Source of the DNA: Paenilisteria newyorkensis
Lineage (GTDB): Bacteria > Bacillota > Bacilli > Lactobacillales > Listeriaceae
DNA length: 64,000 nt
Assembly: GCF_000766145.1 (NCBI RefSeq)
Contig: NZ_JNFB01000003.1
Location: 1-64,000 of the forward strand
Reading direction: 5' to 3'
Shown: positions 44,320 to 54,162 of the stretch, piece after piece
Layout of the letters: each line of letters begins with the position of its first letter
Position numbering within the stretch: position 1 is the first letter of the stretch
Notes under the pieces: generated by a model
Database searches by the model: none
The model's input: only the letters and a program-made list of their open reading frames with translations
Told to the model about the DNA's origin: nothing
Position numbers and translations under genes: made by a program

Positions 44320-45135
44320 ATGAACATACATGAGCTATTTTTTCACATTCATTATTGTAACGGCGGTGGTTCGAAGTTGATTTTGGCGAAAAAGTTGACG
44401 CGGACATTGCAACACCATGCGTTGATTCTAGTGACTAGCGGGACTGGTACGTATGACATTGCGGATAAAGTCGGGACTTTTCGTGAGGGAACGCTTTTCT
44501 ATATGCCTGCAAATGTGTCGCATTCGATCGAAACGAGCGGCGCTTCCCTGTTTACCGTTCATTTTAGTTACGCGCGTGTTGGATTTAGCGATACCGCTTG
44601 GACGATTCAGCCGGAACAAGATTTGCTGGCTTTTTCTCCTGTGATGGCACTTCAAGATTATTATGCTGTGAGTGAAACTTTTGAGAAGTTAGTTACTAGC
44701 TGGCACGCAAAGTTACCTGGCTATGAATTTGTGGCCAAAACATTCTTACAACAACTATTTCTCGCGATTGATCAGAATCTTCGGGCACAGCATAAAAATG
44801 ACGCCACGCGTTTAAAAGTGGAGAGGGTGATTGCTTATATGCAAGACCATGTGCAGAAAAACGTTACGCTCACAGAACTGGCGAATCTTGTCCAGCTCTC
44901 CCCTACTTACTTATCCCGAATTTTCAAGGAAACGACTGGCTATTCTGTGATTGCTTTTTTCAATAAAATGAAGGTGGATTATGCGAAAGAATTGATGATG
45001 AACGGGATGAAAAAGGTGAAAGATATCGCCGGACAGCTTGGTTTTAGCGATGAATTTTACTTTAGTCGGCTTTTTAAACAGCTGGAAGGAGTCAGCCCAA
45101 CGGAATATTATCATAGGAATATCCATGGCTTTTAA
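44320..45135 (+). CDS. AraC-family transcriptional regulator
   Basis: Regulator (271 aa) with an N-terminal cupin sensor domain (about 5-140, GTGTYDIADKVGTFREGTLFYMPANVSHSIE) and a C-terminal double helix-turn-helix AraC domain (about 170-268, LAQLSPTYLSR-like VQLSPTYLSRIFKETTGYS and IAGQLGFSDEFYFSRLFKQLEGVSPTEY). It has an AGGAGG site and starts 9 nt after the VTT gene. It probably controls the efflux and isochorismatase genes 80 nt downstream. Confidence 0.88.
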   Translation: MNIHELFFHIHYCNGGGSKLILAKKLTRTLQHHALILVTSGTGTYDIADKVGTFREGTLFYMPANVSHSIETSGASLFTVHFSYARVGFSDTAWTIQPEQDLLAFSPVMALQDYYAVSETFEKLVTSWHAKLPGYEFVAKTFLQQLFLAIDQNLRAQHKNDATRLKVERVIAYMQDHVQKNVTLTELANLVQLSPTYLSRIFKETTGYSVIAFFNKMKVDYAKELMMNGMKKVKDIAGQLGFSDEFYFSRLFKQLEGVSPTEYYHRNIHGF

Positions 45136-45215
45136 AATTGTGCATGGATTAGCGATGTTTCCTCGTTTATACTTAGGTTGTTATTGTCTAAGATAACAAA
45201 AGGAGATGCGGTCAC

Positions 45216-46433
45216 ATGCCGATTTGGAAGCGAAATTTAATTGTTTGTTGGTTTGGAACGTTTGTTACCAGCATCGGGATGAGTCAGATAGCTCCTGTTT
45301 TACCGCTTTACATAAAGCATCTCGGCGTTGATAATACGGCGCTTGTCGCTCAGCTAGCCGGCGTGACATTCGGCATTACTTTTATTATGTCCGCTATTTT
45401 TTCACCGATTTGGGGGCAGGCGGCGGACCGATTTGGGCGTAAACCGATGTTGTTGCGCGCAAGTCTTGGGATGGCGATTATCATTGGCTGCATGGGATTT
45501 ACGCACAACGTCTATGAACTGATTGCTCTGCGTACGTTGCAGGGTGTCGTAACTGGATTCGCAACAGCTTGTACAGCACTCGTCGCCACGCAAACCGATG
45601 AGGCGCACGCGGGTTGGGCACTCGGAACGCTTTCGACTGGCGCCATCACAGGTTCGCTGCTCGGTCCACTCGTCGGCGGCATCATCGCGGAACATTTCGG
45701 TTTGCAAAATGTCTTTTTCATGACTGGCGGACTCTTATTCGCGGCTTTTATTTTAACGGCGCTGTTCGTGAAAGAGAATTTTGTGCGGTCGGAGAAAAAA
45801 GTGATGAATACGAAAGAAGTTTGGCGTGCTTTGCCGAACAAAAGCTTTATTTTGACGATGTTTGTGACTTTTTTTACGCTGACTTTAGCGCTTTACTCAG
45901 TGGAACCTATCATCACAGTCTATATGCAACAACTATCGAGGGGGGCGTCGCATATCGCGCTACTTTCAGGGCTCGCATTCTCTGCGTCAGGCCTAGCGAG
46001 CATCCTTGCAGCACCGCAACTCGGCAAACTTTCGGATAAAATTGGGGCACAACGCGTTATTTTCGTCGCCCTGATTGTGGCGGGTGTCGTTTTTATTCCT
46101 CAAGCCTTTGTAAACCATCCGTGGGAACTGATTGCGTTGCGATTTATACTTGGTCTCGCGGTCGCCGGTCTCAATCCTTCCGTCAATATTTTGATTAAAA
46201 AAATGACACCACCGGATTTCACTGGTCGCGTCTTTGGTATCACAAATTCGGCGGGTTATCTAGGAATTTTCATGGGATCGGTTTTTGGCGGTCAAATTGC
46301 GGCATGGCTCGGCATCCAATACGTCTTTTTCATTACCAGCGCCCTGCTTTTCGTCAACGCTGTCTGGGTTTATTTTAAAGTGTATAAAAAGCTAAATGTA
46401 AAACACCAACTAGTAAAGGAGCAAATAAAATGA
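45216..46433 (+). CDS. MFS drug-efflux-type transporter
   Basis: Twelve-helix major-facilitator protein (405 aa) of the DHA1 multidrug family. Visible signatures are loop 2-3 [17 protein letters not shown], the antiporter motif C region [28 protein letters not shown] and a second-half repeat [26 protein letters not shown] precedes the ATG. It overlaps the isochorismatase gene by 4 nt. Substrates are unknown; the AraC gene upstream and the hydrolase downstream suggest export or detoxification of a small aromatic compound. Confidence 0.88.
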   Translation: MPIWKRNLIVCWFGTFVTSIGMSQIAPVLPLYIKHLGVDNTALVAQLAGVTFGITFIMSAIFSPIWGQAADRFGRKPMLLRASLGMAIIIGCMGFTHNVYELIALRTLQGVVTGFATACTALVATQTDEAHAGWALGTLSTGAITGSLLGPLVGGIIAEHFGLQNVFFMTGGLLFAAFILTALFVKENFVRSEKKVMNTKEVWRALPNKSFILTMFVTFFTLTLALYSVEPIITVYMQQLSRGASHIALLSGLAFSASGLASILAAPQLGKLSDKIGAQRVIFVALIVAGVVFIPQAFVNHPWELIALRFILGLAVAGLNPSVNILIKKMTPPDFTGRVFGITNSAGYLGIFMGSVFGGQIAAWLGIQYVFFITSALLFVNAVWVYFKVYKKLNVKHQLVKEQIK

Positions 46434-46990
46434 ATTTATCAATCGAAAAAACAGCACTTGTCCTCATCGACTTACAAAATGGAATTATCGGACATCATAG
46501 CGCGCCGTATACGCCAGAAGCTATTATCGAGCGTGCAGGAGCGCTAGTCAAAGCCTTTGTAGAAAAAGGCGGATTCGTGGTATTAGTTCGTGTTTCGACG
46601 TTAGATGGGAAAGATATGCTACATCCAATAACAGACACGGAGCAAGGCCCAGCCTCGTATCCAGCAGGTTGGGATGCGATTGTCCCGGCACTTGCGGAAA
46701 TAGATGGCACGTATACGATGACAAAACGGCAATGGGGCGCGTTTCATGGTACAGACCTTGATTTGCAATTACGTCGCCGTGGTATGGATACGATTGTGCT
46801 CGGTGGTGTGTCTACTGGCATCGGCGTGGATACGACAGCCCGCGAAGCCTTCCAACTTGGCTATAATCAAGTTTTTGTGGAAGATGTGATGGGCGCTGCG
46901 AACAAAGAAATGCATGATTATGTATGCCAAACTATTTTTCCAAGAATCGGAAAAGTACGGTCTAGCGCGGAAGTTATTTCGTATCTATAA
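46430..46990 (+). CDS. Isochorismatase-family hydrolase
   Basis: Cysteine-hydrolase fold protein (186 aa) with the catalytic triad in place: Asp in VLIDLQNGI, Lys in [15 protein letters not shown] and the Cys-type elbow region [21 protein letters not shown], where Ser replaces the usual Cys in the GG-V-x-TG segment. That replacement suggests either a non-catalytic role or a different chemistry from nicotinamidase-like members. The start overlaps the MFS gene (ATGA). Substrate unknown. Confidence 0.85.
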   Translation: MNLSIEKTALVLIDLQNGIIGHHSAPYTPEAIIERAGALVKAFVEKGGFVVLVRVSTLDGKDMLHPITDTEQGPASYPAGWDAIVPALAEIDGTYTMTKRQWGAFHGTDLDLQLRRRGMDTIVLGGVSTGIGVDTTAREAFQLGYNQVFVEDVMGAANKEMHDYVCQTIFPRIGKVRSSAEVISYL

Positions 46991-47066
46991 AAAAGAGACG
47001 ATGCAACATGTATGTTAGAATGCAGCAGACTGTAGAAAACTGCTTTACATGATATTTCTCCAAACT

Positions 47067-47189
47067 TCAGCATGTCGAAAAATACTTAGTTTCTAGGCAA
47101 AAGCGAGTACCAGAGCGGAGCGTACTGAGGTACGTGAGCACTGGAACGGAGCTTTTAACGACGAAAATGAGTGTTTGTCGACATGCTGA
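47067..47189. repeat. Family A structured repeat, copy A3
   Basis: 123-nt element with 20-bp terminal arms TCAGCATGTCGAAAAATACT / AGTGTTTGTCGACATGCTGA (18 pairs). Compared with A2, ATGC on the left has become ATAC and AGCG on the right AGTG, keeping the pairing. The core is GGAGCGTAC-tgag-GTACGTGAG. The right end is 38 nt from the stop codon of the GH13 gene. Confidence 0.9.
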
Positions 47190-47227
47190 GCATGTATTTT
47201 AGAATGCCGTAACTTCTCTTTTTCACT

Positions 47228-49036
47228 CTAGATGAAGAAAAATCCATAGGCTGCGATGCTCGTTTCGTGAATATTCGCGGCTTCTAAAACCGGCCGCCAG
47301 TCATCGCGCTCTGGATAGATTGTCGTCACGTCCACTTGTTGCTCCTGGCCTGTTGGATTCATCACAAATAGGTGCCAATTATCGTCGTCAATGTAACGAA
47401 TCACGCCGAATAATGGGCCTAACGCGAATGGATAATACCGACCTTTTCGCAGCGCTTCATGCTGGTTTCGAAGTCGAATCGCCGCATGGAAAAAGTCGCT
47501 AATATCAGCGTCTTCACGCCCCCACGGATAAAATTTGCGATTATCAGGATCGGCACCACCTGTAAGCCCCGCCTCATCTCCGTAATACACGCACGGCACA
47601 CCAGGCAACATCATCAAGAGATAAATCGCCAAACGCAACTTCGCCTTATCTTCCGACAGCATCGTAAAAATCCGCGCGGTATCATGCGTCCCGATATTAT
47701 TCAAGTTCGCCTGCAACGCCTCATTTGGATAATTCTCCTTCAATGCCATCATTTTTTGCGCCGCTTGTTGTGCCGTCAAGCTTCCGTTAATCAAGTCAAT
47801 AATAATTTGGCGGAACGGGTAGTTCATCACGCCTTGCAACATACCACCCTCTAAATAATGTCGCCGGTTATCATACGCAATTTTGTTCGTGGCATCTTCC
47901 CAAACCTCACCGATTAACACGCGATCTGGATATTTCATCAACGTCTGGCGAATCCCGCCAATAAACGCATCCGGAAGCTCATCCGCGACATCTAACCGCC
48001 AACCAGCAATCCCGCGCGACGTCCAATAATCGATGACACTATCCGATCCACCATAAATCAACCGCTGAAAATCCGCATCCTGCTTGTTCACAACGGGCAA
48101 ATTACTAACGCCCCACCAAGCATCGTACTGATCCGGAAACTGGTGGAACGTAAACCAAGAATGATACGGCGAATCCACGCTTTGATAAGCCCCAACCGAA
48201 TCAAAATTCCCATACCGATTAAAATACACACTATCCTCACCAACATGGTTGAAAACGCCATCTAGAACAACCCGCATCCCCATCTCGCCAGCCTTATGAA
48301 TCAGCTCCGCCAAAATCGACTCATCGCCAAACATCGGATCAATTTTCTTATAATCAGACGTATCATATTTATGATTACTCTTCGCCTCAAAAATCGGACT
48401 CAAATACAGCCCCGTGATGCCGAGCTCCTTCAAATACGTCAGCTTCTGCGTAATCCCGTCCAAATTCCCGCCAAAGAATTCCCAGCGCACAATTTCACCT
48501 TGCGCATTTTTAATATAATAAGGCGTGTCCTCAGATCTCGCATAAATAAACGAATCCGGCTTCGGCGAGCGCACATGATCATCCGCATTAAAAAACCGAT
48601 CCACAAAAATATGATAGAAAACCGCATTCTGATACCATTCTGGCGCCTTATCCGCATACTGGAAACACGTCAGCTGATACGTGCACATATCATGATAATT
48701 CTCCGTGAAAAAACCTTCCCCACCATGCAAATCATGATTATTAAAATAGTACGTCGTCCGCGTCTGCGTATCAAAATCCTGCTGAATTTTAAAATAATAA
48801 AAATAAAGCCCCGTTGCCGCATATGGCTGGAAGGAAACCTGGTAAGCATTACCCTGCGTAGGGTTCATCTCAAAACTTTGCTCCTCCATGCCATCTTTGT
48901 GAATCTTAAGTTCCACTTTGGAAACGTAAGGAAGCGCGACATCGATTCGAAAATCAATCGTCGCGCTCACATTCACTGCGCCAAAAGGTCGTTTGTAAAG
49001 CTCATTCCATGAATCAAATAAGACTACTTTCACCAC
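47228..49036 (-). CDS. GH13 alpha-glucan hydrolase (neopullulanase/cyclomaltodextrinase-like)
   Basis: Cytoplasmic GH13 enzyme (602 aa): an N-terminal beta-sandwich (about 1-110), the (beta/alpha)8 barrel and a C-terminal beta domain. The four family regions are visible: DGVFNHVG, GWRLDVADE (nucleophile Asp), IGEVWED (acid/base Glu) and NIGTHDT. No signal peptide, so it acts on intracellular glycogen or maltodextrins. The start is GTG with GAGGGAG eight nucleotides upstream. Last gene of the glycogen operon, 18 nt after glgP; it may supply the debranching or trimming activity, since no glgX is present. Confidence 0.9.
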   Translation of the reverse strand: MVKVVLFDSWNELYKRPFGAVNVSATIDFRIDVALPYVSKVELKIHKDGMEEQSFEMNPTQGNAYQVSFQPYAATGLYFYYFKIQQDFDTQTRTTYYFNNHDLHGGEGFFTENYHDMCTYQLTCFQYADKAPEWYQNAVFYHIFVDRFFNADDHVRSPKPDSFIYARSEDTPYYIKNAQGEIVRWEFFGGNLDGITQKLTYLKELGITGLYLSPIFEAKSNHKYDTSDYKKIDPMFGDESILAELIHKAGEMGMRVVLDGVFNHVGEDSVYFNRYGNFDSVGAYQSVDSPYHSWFTFHQFPDQYDAWWGVSNLPVVNKQDADFQRLIYGGSDSVIDYWTSRGIAGWRLDVADELPDAFIGGIRQTLMKYPDRVLIGEVWEDATNKIAYDNRRHYLEGGMLQGVMNYPFRQIIIDLINGSLTAQQAAQKMMALKENYPNEALQANLNNIGTHDTARIFTMLSEDKAKLRLAIYLLMMLPGVPCVYYGDEAGLTGGADPDNRKFYPWGREDADISDFFHAAIRLRNQHEALRKGRYYPFALGPLFGVIRYIDDDNWHLFVMNPTGQEQQVDVTTIYPERDDWRPVLEAANIHETSIAAYGFFFI

Positions 49037-49054
49037 TGGCTAAACTCCCTCTCG

Positions 49055-51460
49055 TCACAGATTTTTATTGTGGTGCACATTCCAAATCTCATCCGCATAA
49101 TGCATAATCGTATAATCCGACGAAAACTCGCCCGCATGTGCAATATTCAAAAGCGACATCTGATTCCACTTCTTCCGATCACGATACAGCCCGTCAATCC
49201 GCGACTGCGCGTGCACATACGACTCATAATCCTTCAACACAAAATACTCATCATTGTACTTCAAAAGCGAATCAAAAATCTCGCGTCCTTCCGCCTCAAT
49301 GTTCGGAATCGTTCCATCAACCAGCGCATCCAGACAACGTTTCAAGCGCGGATTGTGATCATAAATCTCCTGTGAATGATACGAATTAGAATCATAAAAA
49401 TGATACAATTCCTGATCCTGCATCCCAAACAACAGCATATTCTCATCGCCTACTTTATCCCGAATTTCCACATTCGCCCCGTCAAGCGTCGCAAGCGTAA
49501 TCGCCCCGTTTAGCATCAATTTCATATTACTCGTTCCCGACGCCTCTTTCGTCACAAGCGAGATCTGCTCACTAATGTCCGCCGCTGGAATAATTTTCTC
49601 CGCCAATGTCACGCCGTAATTTTCCACAAAAACGACCTTAATTTTGTTATCAATCGTTGTGTCGTTGTTGATCAAATCCGCCACCGCATTAATCAGCTTG
49701 ATAATTTCCTTCGCGTACGAGTAACTCGGTGCCGCCTTCGCCCCAAAAATAAAGACGCGCGGTACTATCTCTTCCTCCGAATGCGTTTCCTTCAACTTCA
49801 AATACAGCGATAAAATATGCAGCACATTCAAGAGTTGGCGTTTATACGCGTGAAGTCGCTTGATTTGAACATCAAAAACCGCATTAGGATCAATCTCAAT
49901 CCCCATCGCTTCCTTCACGTAATCCGCCAACCGTTTCTTATTCGCCAATTTGACCTGTTCTAATTTTTCAAGCAGAACCGTGTCCTCTTTAAAGGCTTTC
50001 AGTAAGTATAGCTCATTTGGCTTCTTCTTCCATTCGGTGCCGATATAGTCGCTAATCAAATCGCTCAAACCTTCATTGCTCAGAAGCAACCACCGGCGAT
50101 GCGTAATGCCATTCGTCTTATTATTAAAACGAGCCGGATACGCCAAATAAAAATCATGCAGCGCCTTCTCTTTCAAAATTTCCGTATGCAGCTTAGCCAC
50201 ACCGTTAATACTGTGGCTACCAATAATCGCCAAATGCGCCATGTGAATAACGCCATCTTGAATCACCGCTGTACGATGCGTAAAATTCTCCCCATAAAGC
50301 GGCGTCATGCTTTCCAGATGTCGGCGATTAATCTCACAAATAATCTGGTAAATCCGCGGCACTAGATTCGAAACCATTTGCTCCGGCCACTTCTCAAGCG
50401 CTTCCGCCATAATCGTATGGTTCGTGTACGAGCACGTTTTCATCGTAATCGCCCAAGCAGCATCCCAGCTCAAACCCTCTTCATCAAGCAAAATCCGCAT
50501 CAATTCAGGGATACACATCGTCGGGTGCGTGTCATTAATATGAATCGAAATCTTCTCCGCCAAATGCTCCATCGGCACGCCCAGCTTCCGGTAATACCGA
50601 ATAATGCTCTGCACACCCGCCGACACGAAAAAGTACTCCTGCTTCAAGCGTAGCAAGCGACCATCATAACTCGAATCATCCGGATAAAGCATCTCTGAAA
50701 TACTATGAATCGACTTCCGCCGCTCTTCCGAAAAGTAATCCATTTCCTCACTCGGCGGAATTTCAGCCGACCAAAGCCGCAAATTGTTCACCGTGTCATT
50801 TTCATAACCCGTCATTGCCGTATCGTAAGGCACTGCCAAAATATCCTCCGTATGCGCATAAATCGGCTTAATATTGCCATCCTTGTCCTCTTCCAAATGC
50901 ACATCACCGAAAAAGCGCACAATCTCCGCCTTATTCTCGCGCCGCGTTTCCCACACATTCGCATGTCTCAACCAATCATCCGGCAGCTCCACTTGGTAAC
51001 CATTCACAAACTTCTGCTTAAACAAGCCATAGCGATACCGAATCCCGTTCCCATTTCCAGGCACATCACACGTCGCCATCGAATCCATAAAGCAAGCCGC
51101 CAATCGGCCTAGCCCGCCATTTCCAAGTCCAGGATCCGCCTCAATCGCCTCTAAACTGGCAAATTCCACGCCAAGCTCCGCCAATCCCTCACGAACCGTA
51201 TCCAAAATTCCTAAATTCAACAAATTGCTTTTTAATAACTTCCCAGGTAGAAACTCAATCGAAAAATAGTAAACTTGCTTTGCCTGATCCTGCTGATATT
51301 CCTTCTTCGTCTGCATCCAATTTTGAGCCGTGTACTCCTTGACTACACTTCCCAATGTGATGTACTGTTCCAATGGCGTCAAATCATGAATTTCAGAGGC
51401 ATAAAGACTCGTCAATGCACGACTATACTCTTTCTTAAAATGCTCCTTACTAATTTCCAA
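49055..51460 (-). CDS. glgP: Glycogen phosphorylase
   Basis: PLP-dependent phosphorylase (801 aa) releasing glucose-1-phosphate from glycogen chains. The PLP lysine region KEASGTSNMKLMLNGA and the N-terminal EFLPGKLLKSNLLNLG with DPGLGNGGLGRLAACFMDSMA are diagnostic. The start is TTG with an AAGGAGG site. It follows glgA by 129 nt, a gap that holds the truncated repeat A4. Opposes GlgA within the same operon, giving coordinated synthesis and use of the polymer. Confidence 0.96.
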   Translation of the reverse strand: MEISKEHFKKEYSRALTSLYASEIHDLTPLEQYITLGSVVKEYTAQNWMQTKKEYQQDQAKQVYYFSIEFLPGKLLKSNLLNLGILDTVREGLAELGVEFASLEAIEADPGLGNGGLGRLAACFMDSMATCDVPGNGNGIRYRYGLFKQKFVNGYQVELPDDWLRHANVWETRRENKAEIVRFFGDVHLEEDKDGNIKPIYAHTEDILAVPYDTAMTGYENDTVNNLRLWSAEIPPSEEMDYFSEERRKSIHSISEMLYPDDSSYDGRLLRLKQEYFFVSAGVQSIIRYYRKLGVPMEHLAEKISIHINDTHPTMCIPELMRILLDEEGLSWDAAWAITMKTCSYTNHTIMAEALEKWPEQMVSNLVPRIYQIICEINRRHLESMTPLYGENFTHRTAVIQDGVIHMAHLAIIGSHSINGVAKLHTEILKEKALHDFYLAYPARFNNKTNGITHRRWLLLSNEGLSDLISDYIGTEWKKKPNELYLLKAFKEDTVLLEKLEQVKLANKKRLADYVKEAMGIEIDPNAVFDVQIKRLHAYKRQLLNVLHILSLYLKLKETHSEEEIVPRVFIFGAKAAPSYSYAKEIIKLINAVADLINNDTTIDNKIKVVFVENYGVTLAEKIIPAADISEQISLVTKEASGTSNMKLMLNGAITLATLDGANVEIRDKVGDENMLLFGMQDQELYHFYDSNSYHSQEIYDHNPRLKRCLDALVDGTIPNIEAEGREIFDSLLKYNDEYFVLKDYESYVHAQSRIDGLYRDRKKWNQMSLLNIAHAGEFSSDYTIMHYADEIWNVHHNKNL

Positions 51461-51512
51461 TATGATTCCTCCTTATCGGGCTTAAAAAAACTATGTGTTT
51501 CCGCCAAACCAC

Positions 51513-51587
51513 AAGCGCGGCGACAAATGATTAGATCCTAGGCAAAAGCGAGTACCAGCGCGGAGCTGATCGTGTGTCGCCGCGCTT
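51513..51587. repeat. Family A structured repeat, truncated copy A4
   Basis: 75-nt derivative with 15-bp ends AAGCGCGGCGACAAA / TGTGTCGCCGCGCTT (14 pairs). The left half, through GGCAAAAGCGAGTACCAGCGCGGAGC, is nearly identical to A3. The right half of the core and the TTTTAACGACGAAAATGAGCG block are deleted. It sits inside the glycogen operon and ends 2 nt from the glgA stop codon. Confidence 0.85.
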
Positions 51588-51589
51588 GA

Positions 51590-53017
51590 TCAGTGTTCCT
51601 CGTAAATACCCTTATACTTTTCCGCTGAAACTTTCCAGCTGAAATCCTTGTTCATCGCTTGTGTCACGAGTTGTTGCCAGACAGCGGGTTGCGTATCATA
51701 AAGCGCGATTGCCGATTCCAAAATATTTCTGAAAACACCAGCCTCATAATTATGAAAACTAAAACCAGTTCCCTCTCCTGTATACTGATTAAAAGGCTGT
51801 ACGGTATCTTTCAAACCACCCGTTTCATGCACAACAGGAAGCGTCCCGTACCGCATCGCAATCAACTGCGCAATCCCGCACGGTTCAAACCAAGACGGCA
51901 TCAACAACATGTCCCCAGCCGCATACAACTGTTGTGCAAAACCAATATCAAAATCAATATTCGCCGACATTTTTTCAGGATACACATGCTCGAAAAAGCG
52001 ATACGAATCCTCAAAACCTGTCTCGCCCATGCCAAGAATCGCGATTTGAATATCCTTTTGCAATAACGCATCTAGGCTTTCCTCGACTAAATGGCATCCT
52101 TTTTGATGGGTTAATCGCGAGACCATGATGATTAGCGGCACATCCGTACGAACCGGTAATCCCAAACGTTTCTGCATCGCCGCCTTATTCGCCGCTTTTC
52201 CAGACATATCCGCCTGACTAAAAGCGTTTGGAATGAGCGGATCCCTCGCCGGATCATTCAACTCCTGATCAATCCCGTTCAGAATCCCCGTCAATTTCCA
52301 AGCATTCGCGCGAAGCAAACCATCCAAACGCTCCCCATAAAGCGGCGTCTGAATTTCCTGCGCATAGCTCGGACTCACCGTCGTAATCCGATCCGCAAAC
52401 TGAATCGCGCCCTTCATAAAGTTCACATCATCATAATACTTAATCCCGTCCTCATGCCACGTCTGCATCCCAATCCCGAGCAATTCCTCCAACACACGCG
52501 GCGAATAAATCCCCTGGAACTGCAAATTATGAATCGTGAGCACCGTCCGAATCCCGCGATACGCCTCAATCCAATGATACTTATCCGCAAGTAGCAACGG
52601 AACAATCCCTGTATGCCAATCATTCACGTGTAGCCAATCTGGAATAAAATCAATTTTCTCCATCATTTCACAAACCGCCATCGAGAAAAATGCATAACGC
52701 TCTGCATCATCATAATCCCCATACACATTCGGGCGGTCAAAATAATACAAGTTATCAATAAAGTAAAACGTCACACCGTCACGCACCAGCGTCTTCACAC
52801 CACAAAACTGCTTGCGCCAACCAACGTCCACCGTAAACTGCGTCACATCAACCATCTCATCCTTAAACTCCTGCGCCATCTTCGTGTGAAACGGCAACAC
52901 CACGCGAATATCCACGCCCTGCTTCACCAACTCTTTCGGCAACGCATACGCCACATCCGCCAAGCCACCCACTTTCACAAACGGAAAGACCTCCGCTGCT
53001 GCAAATAAGACTTTCAT
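51590..53017 (-). CDS. glgA: Glycogen synthase
   Basis: ADP-glucose-dependent GT5 glycosyltransferase (475 aa) that elongates alpha-1,4-glucan. KVGGLADVAYALPKEL at the N-terminus binds ADP-glucose; HNLQFQGIY, VSRLTHQKG and MPSWFEPCGIAQLIAMRYG mark the GT-B fold and its catalytic Glu. The ATG overlaps the glgD stop by 4 nt. Complete. Confidence 0.96.
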   Translation of the reverse strand: MKVLFAAAEVFPFVKVGGLADVAYALPKELVKQGVDIRVVLPFHTKMAQEFKDEMVDVTQFTVDVGWRKQFCGVKTLVRDGVTFYFIDNLYYFDRPNVYGDYDDAERYAFFSMAVCEMMEKIDFIPDWLHVNDWHTGIVPLLLADKYHWIEAYRGIRTVLTIHNLQFQGIYSPRVLEELLGIGMQTWHEDGIKYYDDVNFMKGAIQFADRITTVSPSYAQEIQTPLYGERLDGLLRANAWKLTGILNGIDQELNDPARDPLIPNAFSQADMSGKAANKAAMQKRLGLPVRTDVPLIIMVSRLTHQKGCHLVEESLDALLQKDIQIAILGMGETGFEDSYRFFEHVYPEKMSANIDFDIGFAQQLYAAGDMLLMPSWFEPCGIAQLIAMRYGTLPVVHETGGLKDTVQPFNQYTGEGTGFSFHNYEAGVFRNILESAIALYDTQPAVWQQLVTQAMNKDFSWKVSAEKYKGIYEEH

Positions 53018-54162
53018 CCGACTTCCGCCCCTCTGCTCGTCTCAATCTGTTCATCCTTTTTAACCACAATCGGGTTCTCACGCGTACCTATCAACTCGAC
53101 ACCCGGCGCAATCACGCTCTTCTTATCCGCAATCACGTACTCCAATCGCGCACCCGCACCGACTCGCGCACCCTGCATCACCATCGAATGCTTCACACGC
53201 GCGCCCTCTTCCAGCACCACATTCCGAAACAGAAGCGAATGCTCCGCCGATCCACGCAACAAGCAACCGTTCGCGACCAAGCAATCCTTAACATCCGAAT
53301 GCTCCGCGTAAAAAGTTGGCACCTCGTTCTTCGCCTTCGTATGGATTTTCTGATTCTCTTGGAACAACGCCGACAAATGACGATCCTCCAACATATCAAA
53401 ATTCCCTTCAAAATACGAGTTCACCGAATAAATTTGGCGCAAATAACCCGTATACTCAAACCCATTCGCATTCGTATGTTCCACCGCCTGTTTCATCACC
53501 GCATCCAGCGAAAAATCACGCCCGGTTTCCCGATAATTCGCAAGCAATTTCAACAACAATTCCTGCTTCAACAAATAAATTTCCAAGCTAAGCGCACTAC
53601 TTTCAGTCACCCGCTCCGATTTGCCCACTTCCTCATGCGCCAAAATTTTACCTTCCGGCGTCACATCAAGCGTCATCAAATTCTCATGATCCCCCGCCTC
53701 AATCGGCGCCGTTAGCTTTTTATAAACGACCGTAATATCCGCTTCCTGCTGCTTATGATGTTGCAAAACACCCTTCAAATCGATATTACAAATCATCTTA
53801 CTTCCCATAATAACCACGTATTCCGTCGCCGATTTCGTCAAGAAGTTCAGGCTATTATCATAATTCTCCTGCGAAAAATCATCCGCATTCCGCTCATCAA
53901 ACACGAACAAACCACCGTACATCGTGTTCAAATCCCATTCCTTCCCGCTCCGAATATGATCAAATAACGAACGATTATTCTCATTCAAAAACATCGCAAT
54001 CGTATTGATACCAGCATTCGTCATATTCGACAACGGGAAATCAATCAAGCGATACCGACATGCAAATGGCATCGCCGCAAGAGGCCGGTTTTTCGTCAAA
54101 GGCTGCAGTCCTTCTTTATTTTCCGATAAGTTTAAGATTCCACATATTTTATTAGCCTTCAT
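53014..54162 (-). CDS. glgD: Glucose-1-phosphate adenylyltransferase, GlgD subunit
   Basis: Regulatory or non-classical subunit (382 aa) of ADP-glucose pyrophosphorylase. It has the nucleotidyltransferase-like N-terminal domain and a left-handed beta-helix C-terminus ([26 protein letters not shown]). The pyrophosphorylase loop is degenerate: [25 protein letters not shown] replaces the GGxGxRL pattern, as expected for GlgD. It overlaps both glgC (11 nt) and glgA (4 nt). Confidence 0.94.
   Translation of the reverse strand: MKANKICGILNLSENKEGLQPLTKNRPLAAMPFACRYRLIDFPLSNMTNAGINTIAMFLNENNRSLFDHIRSGKEWDLNTMYGGLFVFDERNADDFSQENYDNSLNFLTKSATEYVVIMGSKMICNIDLKGVLQHHKQQEADITVVYKKLTAPIEAGDHENLMTLDVTPEGKILAHEEVGKSERVTESSALSLEIYLLKQELLLKLLANYRETGRDFSLDAVMKQAVEHTNANGFEYTGYLRQIYSVNSYFEGNFDMLEDRHLSALFQENQKIHTKAKNEVPTFYAEHSDVKDCLVANGCLLRGSAEHSLLFRNVVLEEGARVKHSMVMQGARVGAGARLEYVIADKKSVIAPGVELIGTRENPIVVKKDEQIETSRGAEVG

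Noticed and set aside
48296-49012. Plus-strand open frame (238 codons) opposite the GH13 gene
   Set aside because: Antisense shadow with a highly basic, low-complexity composition and no initiation signal.
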